Origin: Streptomyces lincolnensis
GTDB taxonomy: Bacteria; Actinomycetota; Actinomycetes; Streptomycetales; Streptomycetaceae
NCBI RefSeq assembly: GCF_021173675.1
Contig: NZ_JAIHON010000004.1
Location: 1-64,000 of the forward strand
Direction of reading: 5' to 3'
Length of the DNA stretch: 64,000 bases
Shown here: positions 15,534 through 23,167 of the stretch, piece by piece
How positions within the stretch are numbered: the stretch's first letter is position 1
Layout of the letters: each line of letters opens with the position of its first letter
Position numbers and translations under genes: made by a program
The notes under the pieces: generated by a model
What the model was told of the DNA's origin: nothing
The model's input: the letters and a program-made list of their open reading frames with translations, nothing else
The model's database searches: none

Positions 15534-16103
15534 ATGAGCCTGGTGGAACTGATCGGTCAGGCCGACGAACGCGGACTGGCCGCCAGCGGGTTGGCTTGTT
15601 TGGACCGGTGCCTGCCTCTGCTGGGGGCGGACGACGAACTGCTGCGGCCGCTGTGGGCCGGGCTCGCGGAGGACGGGTACGCCGGCCGGTGGGGCGAGCT
15701 CTGGGAGCAGGTGCGGAGCAAGGCCGGCGACGCCGGTACCAGTGGCGACGAGGAGGCCGTGCTGCTCGCCCGCCGTATGCTCGCCGCCGCCCCCGCCGAG
15801 CCGTCCGCGGCCGAGGTGCGGGTGTGGGCGGACGCCTGCTCCGTGGCCTCGCTCCGGATCCACCGGCTCCTGGAGGTCGCGGCTCCCCGCGAGGCGGACA
15901 CTTCCTCGGTCGACGCGCGCCGGGAAGGCCGTACGGAAGGAATGTCGCCGCTCGTCTCCGCCGAACTGCGGCGGCAGATCGTCGTCCTGGAGTTGCTCGC
16001 CGAGCACGGCGTGGGCGGGCTGCGCCGGGTGCTGGAGGTGTCGACGGAGGGGCGGCGGGTGCTGCGCGCGGTGGTGTCGCGCCGGGCGCGTGGGCGGGGC
16101 TGA
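15534..16103 (+). CDS. Conserved hypothetical protein, helical
   Basis: ATG 15534 follows GAGGGAGG and gives 189 residues. The protein is predominantly helical and leucine/alanine-rich, opening MSLVELIGQADERGLAASG and including CLDRCLPLLGADDELLRPLW. No catalytic motif, signal peptide or membrane segment is visible. Neighbouring genes in the same direction are also short and uncharacterised, suggesting a loose conserved set. No function can be assigned. Confidence 0.7.
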   Translation: MSLVELIGQADERGLAASGLACLDRCLPLLGADDELLRPLWAGLAEDGYAGRWGELWEQVRSKAGDAGTSGDEEAVLLARRMLAAAPAEPSAAEVRVWADACSVASLRIHRLLEVAAPREADTSSVDARREGRTEGMSPLVSAELRRQIVVLELLAEHGVGGLRRVLEVSTEGRRVLRAVVSRRARGRG

Positions 16104-16267
16104 CCGCGCCGGACGCCACCCTTCGGAACGCTTCGGACGTGGGTAAACCCCTGTTTCCGGGCGAGTCCTGTGACCGTCGTGCGGGGGAGGTGGGGCAGTC
16201 CTGCACCGGTCCCGGAAACACCCGGAATCGGGGTGACGAAACGCCGTCCCGTGACGCTTTCCGGGAT

Positions 16268-16663
16268 GTGACGACTCAGCAGGAGACCAGGCCCTCGGCT
16301 GCGACCAAGCCGGTGCGATGGGCGGCGGACGCGGTGACGGCGCTGCGCGAGGGGGCGCGGCTGCGCCTCGACTACTCGGCGCAGAGTCTGTGGCGCCTGG
16401 ACCGGATGATCGACGACATACGCCGGGAACGACCGCCGTACGCCGCCGTGGCGGAGGTGCTGCGCGGATTCGGGGCCTACGGCGGCGAGGTGATCGTCCG
16501 GCAGACCGGCGCCGAGTGGCTGGCGACCGGCGGCGAGCACTGGATCCGTACCCCCGACGGGCGGATGTGGGACCCGATCGACGAGGCGCGGCGGTGCTTC
16601 GCCGGGGACGGGTCGCTGCGGCTGCTGTGCCGGGACGCGACGGAGGCGGCGAACGGGTTCTGA
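16268..16663 (+). CDS. Conserved hypothetical protein
   Basis: The GTG at 16268 gives 131 residues (MTTQQETRPSAATKPVRW). The core reads ALREGARLRLDYSAQSLWRLDRMIDDIRRE then VLRGFGAYGGEVIVRQTGAEWL and HWIRTPDGRMWDPIDEARRCF, a pattern I associate with small Streptomyces hypothetical proteins. It is soluble, with no recognised catalytic residues. The 164 bp before it contain no clear gene. It faces the convergent amidase gene across a strong bidirectional terminator. Confidence 0.7.
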   Translation: MTTQQETRPSAATKPVRWAADAVTALREGARLRLDYSAQSLWRLDRMIDDIRRERPPYAAVAEVLRGFGAYGGEVIVRQTGAEWLATGGEHWIRTPDGRMWDPIDEARRCFAGDGSLRLLCRDATEAANGF

Positions 16664-16670
16664 CGGGCGA

Positions 16671-16726
16671 GAACACGAAAGGACGAGGGCGCCGCTCCTG
16701 AGGCACCCTCGTCCTTCGGCGTGTTC
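16671..16726. terminator. Bidirectional terminator between convergent genes
   Basis: Two nested perfect arms occur: GAACACG (16671-16677) with CGTGTTC (16720-16726), and AAGGACGAGGG (16679-16689) with CCCTCGTCCTT (16706-16716), giving 18 base pairs around a 16-nt loop. It sits between the stop codons of the convergent genes ending at 16663 and 16727. Confidence 0.85.
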
Positions 16727-19411
16727 CTACGGCGTCAGCGTCTGGCCGAGGCGGCCGTCCGTCGGGGTGCCGAGGGTGGACCTGCTGTAGATGACGGAGT
16801 CGCCGTAGCCGAGGCCGGTGCTGTTGCTCGGCAGGTACAGCAGGATGCCGTCCGTGCCGTCCTCGCCGTCGGCGCCGAACGTCAGGTCCGCGCGGCCGTA
16901 ACCGGACAGGTCGGTCAGGGACACCGCCGAACCGAACCGGTCGCCGGTCTCGGTGGCGCCGGGGACGGTGGAGGTGTCCTGGGAGACGCCGATCGAGCCG
17001 GAGCCGGTGAGGCCGGAGGCGCTGCCCCTGACGAGGATCGCGTTGCCTGCGTCCGCGCGGTTGGCGCCGTCGCGGGCGAGGTCCTCGCCGGGGGCGCCGG
17101 CCAGGGCGTCGGCGTAGCCGTCGGCGTTGTGGTCGCCGACGGAGACCGAGGTGCCGAGGGCGTCGCCGGACTCGTTGCCGCCCGGGACGTACGCCGTGTC
17201 CTGGTGGATCACGGTCATGCCGGTGGTGGTGAAGCCGGTGGAGGTGCCCGGCACCATGGTGATCTGGCCGCCGGACTTCCCGCCGGACTCGGAGGCGACC
17301 GGCTGGCCGATGACGATGTCGTCGTAGCCGTTGCCGTTGACGTCGCCCGCGGCGATCGAGCGGCCGCCCCGGACGGAGATCACGCCGACCTTGGCCAGGC
17401 CGGTCGAGGAGCCCGCGAAGCGGACCACGCGGCCGATGCCGCCGGTGTCGCGGTAGTTGAGGGCGACGTCGGCGTAGCCGTCCCGGTTGAAGTCGCCGGT
17501 CGCGGCGTCGACGTAGGCGAGTGAGCCGGTGGCCGAGGTGAGCTTGCCGTAGGTGTACCTGGTGCTGCTCAGGCGGACGTTCCAGGTGCCGCCGCGGCCC
17601 GCGCCGGCCGAGAAGACGTCCGCCTTGCCGTCGCCGTTGAAGTCGCCGACGGTGACGGCGGAGCCGAGCTTGGCGCCCGCGGCCGTGACGCCCGAGGTGT
17701 TGTAGGAGAAGCCGGTGGCGAGGGCCGGGCCGTACATCACCGTGACCGCGCCGCGGTCGGCGTTGCCGCTGGTGTCGTCCTCGCCGGGGGCGCCGATCGC
17801 GAGGTCGGCGTGGCCGTCGCCGTTGACGTCGCCCCAGGCGGTCGAGGAGCCGAAGCCGTCACCGGTCTCGGAGGAGCCGGGGACGCCCGGACTGTTCTGG
17901 GTGAGCGACACCTTCGCCGCCGGGACCGGGCCGTCGACGCCGCCGGGGATCACCTTGACCGTGTTGGCCTTCGGCACGCCCGCGACCAGGTCGGACATGC
18001 CGTCCCGGTTGTAGTCGGAGGTGGCCAGGGCGTGCGAGATGCCCGGGGTCTTCGCGAGCGCGGCGATCAGGGGGAGCTTGGGGTAGAGGTTCTTGCCGGG
18101 GCAGGCGGTGGCGTTGGTGTCGCGGTGGCCGAAGACGCGCGGCAGGGTGACCGACTGGCCCTTGGCGATCTTGTTACCGTCGACGCCCGCGTCCACGCCG
18201 GAGGTCAGCGTGACCTTGCCCGTCGGGTCGATGCCGTACATCCCGAACTTCCAGGCGACGATCCGCGCCATCGCGTCGAGCGCGGCGCGGCTGGGCTGCG
18301 CGGACTCGTAGTTGCCGAGGTACGAGATGCCGAGCGTGTTGGTGTTGAAGCCGACGTCGTGCGCGCCGGTCACCGGCAGGTCCGTGCCGCCGCTGCGGCC
18401 CTCGAAGATCTGCCCGCACCGGTCGACGACGAAGTTGTAGCCGATGTCGTAGTAGCCGCGGGAGAAGTGCTCCTGCTGGATGGAGCGCATCCGGGCCCGG
18501 GACTCGGCGCAGGACAGCGTGTTGTCGCTGGTCGTGCCGGTGTGGTGGATGACGGCGGCCTTGATCTCGGTGCCGTAGCCGGGGGTGCCGTCGTAGTCCG
18601 TGGAGGCACCCCACTCGGCCTGCGTGATGATCGGCGGCTTGACGACCGTCGAGGGGCGGGGGGCGGGGACGGTCGGGGTCGGGGACGGGGTCGTGGAGGG
18701 CGTCGGGGAGGTGGACACCGTCGGGGACGCCGTGGCTGTGGGGGTGGGCGTGGGCGTCGCCGGGGGCGTCGGGGTGGGGGATTCCGTGGCGGGCGCCGAC
18801 GTGGAGGTGGAGTCCGTGGGGGTCGCCGTCGGTGTGCCCGTCTCCTCCGCGTACGCCGCCGGCTCCAGGCCCTCGGTGGGGTGCGGGTCGGTGCCCGGGT
18901 CCAGGAGCTTGACGTCCATGCCGGCCGGCTGGCCGCCCGCCTCGGTGCCGTCGGCCTTCACGAGGCGGACCTCGACGCCGTCGGAGTCGCCGGTCCACAG
19001 CGAGGCGGTGCCGCCGCGCACGGCCGCGCGCTCGCCCTCGGCGCCGTCGGCCTGGTTCGGCTCGTGCTCCAGCTTCTGCCAGCCGGACCACTTGCCCGTC
19101 TCCAGGTCCCGGGTGCGCACCTCGGGGGTGCCCTTGGCGTCGGCCTGGGGATCGTTCCAGGTCAGCAGCACCGCGCTGAAGCGCTCGGTGGCCCGGCGGT
19201 CCAGCGCCCGGCGGCCCGAACCCTCGCTCTTGAGCTTCAGGGTGTGGATCGACGGCTTGCGGCCCCGCTCCCCGGCGTCGGTCTGCGCGGACGGATCCGC
19301 CATGGCGTACGTCACGATGCCCGCGCCGCTCAGGACGACGGCACCTGCCGTCAGCCAGGCTCTTCGCCCCGGGCTCAACGGCTTGTACGCATGGGTCTTG
19401 CGAGGACTCAC
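16727..19411 (-). CDS. Secreted N-acetylmuramoyl-L-alanine amidase (PGRP type) with FG-GAP repeats
   Basis: 894 residues. A basic N-terminus and span (AWLTAGAVVLSGAGIVTYAM, residues 19-38) export the protein; a beta-rich region follows to about 185, then a Thr/Pro/Ser linker (about 189-256). Residues about 260-455 form an Amidase_2/PGRP domain with zinc ligands in AVIHHTG (His289), VFGHRD (His429) and ATACPGK (Cys437), and the YDIGYNFVVDRCGQIFEGR core. The rest holds at least six FG-GAP/VCBS repeats with calcium-binding loops such as DYNRDGMSD, DVNGDGHAD and DFNGDGKAD, predicted to fold as a beta-propeller. It probably cleaves or binds peptidoglycan at the cell surface. It is divergent from the ECF sigma gene. 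Confidence 0.93.
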   Translation of the reverse strand: MSPRKTHAYKPLSPGRRAWLTAGAVVLSGAGIVTYAMADPSAQTDAGERGRKPSIHTLKLKSEGSGRRALDRRATERFSAVLLTWNDPQADAKGTPEVRTRDLETGKWSGWQKLEHEPNQADGAEGERAAVRGGTASLWTGDSDGVEVRLVKADGTEAGGQPAGMDVKLLDPGTDPHPTEGLEPAAYAEETGTPTATPTDSTSTSAPATESPTPTPPATPTPTPTATASPTVSTSPTPSTTPSPTPTVPAPRPSTVVKPPIITQAEWGASTDYDGTPGYGTEIKAAVIHHTGTTSDNTLSCAESRARMRSIQQEHFSRGYYDIGYNFVVDRCGQIFEGRSGGTDLPVTGAHDVGFNTNTLGISYLGNYESAQPSRAALDAMARIVAWKFGMYGIDPTGKVTLTSGVDAGVDGNKIAKGQSVTLPRVFGHRDTNATACPGKNLYPKLPLIAALAKTPGISHALATSDYNRDGMSDLVAGVPKANTVKVIPGGVDGPVPAAKVSLTQNSPGVPGSSETGDGFGSSTAWGDVNGDGHADLAIGAPGEDDTSGNADRGAVTVMYGPALATGFSYNTSGVTAAGAKLGSAVTVGDFNGDGKADVFSAGAGRGGTWNVRLSSTRYTYGKLTSATGSLAYVDAATGDFNRDGYADVALNYRDTGGIGRVVRFAGSSTGLAKVGVISVRGGRSIAAGDVNGNGYDDIVIGQPVASESGGKSGGQITMVPGTSTGFTTTGMTVIHQDTAYVPGGNESGDALGTSVSVGDHNADGYADALAGAPGEDLARDGANRADAGNAILVRGSASGLTGSGSIGVSQDTSTVPGATETGDRFGSAVSLTDLSGYGRADLTFGADGEDGTDGILLYLPSNSTGLGYGDSVIYSRSTLGTPTDGRLGQTLTP

Positions 19412-19443
19412 TACCCCACCCCTGGAAATCGGTCACAGAAAAC

Positions 19444-19504
19444 CCACCTGTCCCACAGGTGGCACTCACACAGCGCACAGAGGCGCGCGATTGTCACCGG
19501 TGAC
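19444..19504. promoter_or_regulatory. Two dyads in the amidase/ECF sigma divergent promoter region
   Basis: CCACCTGT (19444-19451) and ACAGGTGG (19455-19462) form an 8-bp hairpin with a 3-base loop, and GTCACCGGTGAC (19493-19504) is a 12-bp perfect palindrome. Both lie in the 167-bp gap between divergent start codons and are candidate operators for either gene. Confidence 0.45.
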
Positions 19505-19578
19505 GTTTTCGGGGCCGTGTGCGCTGGGGTGAACGACCGGTGTGAGACCGGCGGGGCCGGAGAGATGGCTGACGAGCA

Positions 19579-20304
19579 GTGACACTTCTGTGGGATCCGA
19601 CGCTGATGACCGTGGGGGCGGAGGCACCGGCGGCGCAGCCGCACGACGCGGCTCCGCCACGGACTCGGTACGGACGAGGACAGTTCTTGGGCCAGGGAGG
19701 CGAACCCCGCCGCGCGCAGGCGTACGACGGGGAACTGGGCGCGGCCGTCGCGCGGGCCCAGCAGGGTGACGAGACCGCCTTCGCGGTCGCCTACCGGATC
19801 GTGCAGCCCGGACTGCTGGGTTATCTGCGCGGGATCGTCGGCGACGACGCCGAGGACGTGGCCTCCGACGCCTGGCTGGAGATCGCCCGCGACCTCGGCC
19901 GTTTCAAGGGCGACGGCGCCGGGTTCCGGGGCTGGAGCGCGACCATCGCCCGGCACCGGGCCCTGGACCACCTGCGCCGGCAGAAGGTACGGCCCCGGCC
20001 GACCACGCTCGAACAGGACGTCCTGGACCTGCCCGGGCCCGGCAGTACCCACGACGAGGCGCTGGAGTCCATGTCCACGGAGTACGCCCTCGAACTGGTC
20101 CGCGGTCTGCCGCGCGACCAGGCCGAGGCCGTGCTGCTGCGTGTCGTCGTCGGCCTGGACGGCCCCGCCGCCGCGCGCGTCCTCGGCAAGCGGCCCGGCG
20201 CGGTACGCACCGCCGCCTACCGGGGACTGAAGCGGCTCGCCCGGCAGCTGGGCACCGAGGGTGTGACGGATGACAGCCCCCGGACGCTGGGGGAGTCGAC
20301 ATGA
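19579..20304 (+). CDS. ECF-type RNA polymerase sigma factor
   Basis: 241 residues from GTG 19579; ATG 19606 is an alternative, since the first ~50 residues look non-conserved. Sigma region 2 is clear (AYRIVQPGLLGYLRGIVGDDAEDVASDAWLEIARDLGRF, FRGWSATIARHRALDHLRR), then a short linker, then region 4 (LRGLPRDQAEAVLLRVVVGLDGPAAARVLGKRPGAVRTAAYRGLKRLA). It directs core RNA polymerase to specific promoters. Its stop overlaps an ATG (ATGA, 20301-20304), coupling it to the downstream putative anti-sigma gene. A close paralog with the same arrangement lies at 36375-37037. Confidence 0.9.
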   Translation: MTLLWDPTLMTVGAEAPAAQPHDAAPPRTRYGRGQFLGQGGEPRRAQAYDGELGAAVARAQQGDETAFAVAYRIVQPGLLGYLRGIVGDDAEDVASDAWLEIARDLGRFKGDGAGFRGWSATIARHRALDHLRRQKVRPRPTTLEQDVLDLPGPGSTHDEALESMSTEYALELVRGLPRDQAEAVLLRVVVGLDGPAAARVLGKRPGAVRTAAYRGLKRLARQLGTEGVTDDSPRTLGEST

Positions 20305-20582
20305 CCGACGGCACGGGCGACGGCATCGGCGGCATGGGCGGCGGCGTGGGCGGCATGGACGGTGCGGGCCGCGCGCACGGCGTGAGGCAGGTCACGGGGG
20401 GCGGACAGCGCGGCAACGGATACGACGCCGCGATCGGCGGTGGCACGGGCGGCAGGGGCGGTTGGGGCGGCACGCGCGGCACGGCGGGCGCCGGCCGCCG
20501 GGCGCGGCACCGAGCGTCGGTCGGGCCGGCCGGGTCGATCGGGTCGTACAGGGACGGACAGGGACGGACAGGGCATGGGTGA
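20301..20582 (+). CDS. Gly-rich short ORF coupled to the sigma factor (possible displaced start of anti-sigma gene)
   Basis: A 93-residue frame begins with an ATG overlapping the sigma stop (ATGA) and is almost entirely Gly/Arg/Ala low complexity (DGIGGMGGGVGGMDGAG). It ends at TGA 20580-20582, which overlaps the ATG of the next frame at 20575. Just before that stop is a 10-bp tandem repeat (20548-20573); removal of one unit would fuse this frame with the following gene. It may therefore be the shifted N-terminus of that gene rather than a separate protein. Confidence 0.4.
   Translation: MTDGTGDGIGGMGGGVGGMDGAGRAHGVRQVTGGGQRGNGYDAAIGGGTGGRGGWGGTRGTAGAGRRARHRASVGPAGSIGSYRDGQGRTGHG
20548..20573. 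repeat. 10-bp tandem repeat at the anti-sigma reading-frame junction
   Basis: ACAGGGACGG occurs at 20548-20557 and 20558-20567, followed by a partial ACAGGG (20568-20573). The unit is not a multiple of three, so loss of one copy joins the 20301 and 20575 frames into a single reading frame. Confidence 0.85.
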
Positions 20583-21567
20583 GCGGCAGAAGGGCGACGG
20601 GGTCCGCGGCCGTCGGCGTGTGCACCCGGGGCACCCCGGCGGTGCGGCGGAACCCGCTGTATTCGGCCCCCAGGGGACCGGACGCCCTGATACCGGTTCG
20701 GTCGGTGTGCACACCGTGGAGGCCCTCCTCGGCGCCGCCCTCCTGGTCGAGCAGGTCGACTCCGAGGCGGAGCAGCGGGCCGTGGCGGCTTTCCGTGCCG
20801 CGCGGGACGCGGGTCCGCACCGGGCGGCCCGTACCCGGCGCCGGGACGACTGGCGGCCCCGTGAGCGGCGTGCCTCCCGCTCGCTGCGGACCACCCTCTC
20901 CGTGGTGCTGGCGAGCCTCACCCTGGGCGGCGTCGCGTTCGCCGCGATCGGCACCTCGCAGCCCGCCGCGGGCGGCACCGACGACGACCGTGGCCGTCCG
21001 CACCCCTCGACGAGCGGCTCGGACCGGTCGGACGGCTCGCCCGTCCCGGGCTCCGGCGCCACCGCCGTACCGTCGGACCGGCCGGTGACGGCGAAGGACC
21101 TGCTGGCCCACTGCCGGGCCTACGAGAAGGTCGCGGGCGACGGCAACGCCCTCGACGCGACCGCCTGGCGGCGACTGGTCACGGCGGCGGGCGGCGGGGC
21201 GAAGGTCACCGCCTACTGCGCCGAGCGGCTGAAGGACACGGCGGCGGCCGAGAAGGACGCGGGCAGGCCGGACTCACCCGGCAAGGAGCCCGGAACCAAC
21301 GGCGGCACGGGCGACGGGCAGAACAAGAGGTCCAGCGGCGGCGGCCAGTCCTCCGGCTCCTCCGACAGGACGGGGCAGACCGGTCAGAGCGATCAGACCG
21401 GCCAGGGCGACCAGACGGGTACGACAGGTACGACGGGCGAGGGCGGTACGACGGGCCGGACCGGCACCACGGGCGGATCGGGCGAGTCGGGTCAGACGGG
21501 TCAGTCGGGTCAGACCGCCGACAGGGCCGACCAGCCTGCCGACGAGGGCAAGGAAAGCAAGAACTAG
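20575..21567 (+). CDS. Putative membrane-anchored partner (anti-sigma-like) of the ECF sigma factor
   Basis: 330 residues from ATG 20575; the frame is open upstream to 20440. A cytoplasmic helical part (VEALLGAALLVEQVDSEAEQRAVAAFRAARDAG) precedes one span (LRTTLSVVLASLTLGGVAFAAIG), then an extracellular domain containing LLAHCRAYEKVAG and KVTAYCAERLKD, whose two Cys are shared with the paralog at 37037-38209. The C-terminal ~100 residues are a Gly/Thr/Gln/Ser-rich repeat (TGQTGQSDQTGQGDQTG), probably a wall-spanning tail. No canonical ZAS zinc motif (H-x3-C-x2-C) is present, so anti-sigma function is inferred from topology and coupling. Confidence 0.7.
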   Translation: MGERQKGDGVRGRRRVHPGHPGGAAEPAVFGPQGTGRPDTGSVGVHTVEALLGAALLVEQVDSEAEQRAVAAFRAARDAGPHRAARTRRRDDWRPRERRASRSLRTTLSVVLASLTLGGVAFAAIGTSQPAAGGTDDDRGRPHPSTSGSDRSDGSPVPGSGATAVPSDRPVTAKDLLAHCRAYEKVAGDGNALDATAWRRLVTAAGGGAKVTAYCAERLKDTAAAEKDAGRPDSPGKEPGTNGGTGDGQNKRSSGGGQSSGSSDRTGQTGQSDQTGQGDQTGTTGTTGEGGTTGRTGTTGGSGESGQTGQSGQTADRADQPADEGKESKN

Positions 21568-21677
21568 CCACGAAGCCGGACCCGGCGAACCCAGTGGACT
21601 GGATGCTCCTGGGCGGGCGGACCCGCGCGCGGCGGCTGGTCGATCTGCTGACCGGTGCCTCCGGCGACTGACGGGTC

Positions 21678-22298
21678 TCATGCCTCCCGGAGGTACGCGA
21701 ACGCCGTGTGCAGCAGCTCGTGCGCCACGGCCGGGGTGCGTTCCTTCTCCGGCAGGCCGGCGTACGCGAACAGGGCGGAGCGCATCGCGCCGACGGCGGC
21801 CCTTGCCAGCACGGCCGCCCGCAGCGGCGTGGCCGCATCGGGGTCGTGCTCGGTGAGCCGTTCCCGCAGGGCCTCGGCGAGACCGTCCTCGAACTGGCTC
21901 AGCACCGGCAGGAACTGACGCACCGGCTGGCCGGGAAAGCGCTGCGGCGGCCCGCTGAACATCAGGCCGGGGCCGCCGTCGGCGATGAGGTCGAAACAGG
22001 CGCCCAGGACGGCGGTGTAGGGGTCCTCGTCGGGCGGCCGGGCGACGACGTGGGCCCGCATGACCGGGATGAGATCCAGGACCTCGTCCAGGACCAGGTC
22101 CTCCTTGGAGGGGAAGTAGCGGAAGAAGGTCCGCTCGGTGACCCCGGCCGCCGCCGCGATGTCCCGCACGGTGGTCTGCGGGTAGCCACGCTCCTCGAAC
22201 ATGCGGTGGGCGGCCTCCTGGAGGGCCTTGCGCGTGGCCGCCTTGTGCGCCTCGCGACGCCCGTGCGGCTCCGAGGAGGGAGTGTCGAGGGTTGCCAT
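21678..22298 (-). CDS. TetR-family transcriptional regulator
   Basis: A 206-residue protein with the TetR DNA-binding domain at residues about 17-65: ATRKALQEAAHRMFEERGYPQTTVRDIAAAAGVTERTFFRYFPSKEDLV is read directly from the translation (here split by helix-turn-helix TVRDIAAAAGVTERTFFRYF). The C-terminal ligand domain is variable. It is divergent from the DUF2993/MMPL operon and almost certainly represses it through the two dyads between them. The inducing ligand cannot be predicted. Confidence 0.93.
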   Translation of the reverse strand: MATLDTPSSEPHGRREAHKAATRKALQEAAHRMFEERGYPQTTVRDIAAAAGVTERTFFRYFPSKEDLVLDEVLDLIPVMRAHVVARPPDEDPYTAVLGACFDLIADGGPGLMFSGPPQRFPGQPVRQFLPVLSQFEDGLAEALRERLTEHDPDAATPLRAAVLARAAVGAMRSALFAYAGLPEKERTPAVAHELLHTAFAYLREA

Positions 22299-22334
22299 GG
22301 CGGGAGTATCGCAGGCGGAAAACCGACGGTACAG

Positions 22335-22378
22335 ATTCTGTCAGTCATGACATCTTCTGTATTCTGTCAGTCATGACA
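22335..22378. promoter_or_regulatory. Tandem TetR operator dyads
   Basis: The 18-mer ATTCTGTCAGTCATGACA is repeated exactly at 22335-22352 and 22361-22378, 26 bp apart. Each copy contains the dyad TGTCA-N4-TGACA. The pair fills the gap between the TetR gene and the operon start at 22406, an ideal location for autoregulation and repression of the exporter. Confidence 0.85.
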
Positions 22379-22405
22379 CTTTTTCGGAGGGGGCGGAAGG
22401 TGCGG

Positions 22406-23107
22406 ATGTTCCGCGGGCGCTTGTCCCGCAGAACCCGCCTGATCACCCTGGGCGTGGTCGGGGCCGTGCTGGCCGGCGGGGGGATCGTCGAGGCGGTGGC
22501 GCGTCACCAGGCGGCCGACCGGCTCGCGGACCGTATGGAGGAGCGCCTGCACACCGGTCTCGACGTGGGCCTGGGCCCGACACCGGTGATGCTGCAGCTC
22601 GCTCGTGGGACCTTTCCCCGGGTGGAGGTCTCCGGCGAGGGCGCGACCTTCCGCCGGTTCACCGGGGTTGACCTGCACGCCGAGCTCGCCGACGTGGTAC
22701 GCACCGGCGACGGACTGTCGGTGGCCGACACCCGGGTGAGCGCCGAACTGACGGACGCCGCGCTCGCCGGAGCCGTCGCCACGATGACCGAGGGGGCGAT
22801 GGGCGGCGCGGCGGTGACCACCGCGCCGGAATCCGGCGAACTGGTCGTGCACGCCGGGCCGGCCGGGCGGATCGCCGTCGGTTTCCGGCCTGTTCTCGAG
22901 CGGGAGGGCATCCGGTTCGAGCGCACCACCGTGCGCGTCGGCGAACGCGTCGTCCCCGACGCCCTCGCCGACCAACTGCTCGGGGACACCCCACAGCGGA
23001 TCGACCTGTCCGGGCTGCCCCTCGACCTGGAGCCGGAGCGGCTCGCGGTCACCGCCGAGGGGCTGCGCCTGGAACTGGCGGGAGACAGCTCGACCGTGAA
23101 GGCGTGA
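22406..23107 (+). CDS. DUF2993 (LmeA-like) phospholipid-binding family protein
   Basis: ATG 22406 has GGAAGG five bases upstream and gives 233 residues; the ATG at 22373 lies inside the operator repeat and is less likely. An N-terminal span (RLITLGVVGAVLAGGGIVEA) anchors or exports the protein. The body shows the DUF2993 pattern: ADRMEERLHTGLDVGLGPTPVMLQLARGTFPRVEVSGEGATF, DLHAELADV and IRFERTTVRVG. Mycobacterial LmeA binds phosphatidylinositol during lipoglycan maturation. Here it is co-transcribed with an MMPL transporter, suggesting a role in lipid or lipophilic compound export. The MMPL gene begins 60 bp later. Confidence 0.85.
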   Translation: MFRGRLSRRTRLITLGVVGAVLAGGGIVEAVARHQAADRLADRMEERLHTGLDVGLGPTPVMLQLARGTFPRVEVSGEGATFRRFTGVDLHAELADVVRTGDGLSVADTRVSAELTDAALAGAVATMTEGAMGGAAVTTAPESGELVVHAGPAGRIAVGFRPVLEREGIRFERTTVRVGERVVPDALADQLLGDTPQRIDLSGLPLDLEPERLAVTAEGLRLELAGDSSTVKA

Positions 23108-23167
23108 AGGCCTGAAGACCTGACCGTTCCCCACCGCACCTGCCACTACTGCACGAGGAGCATCTCC

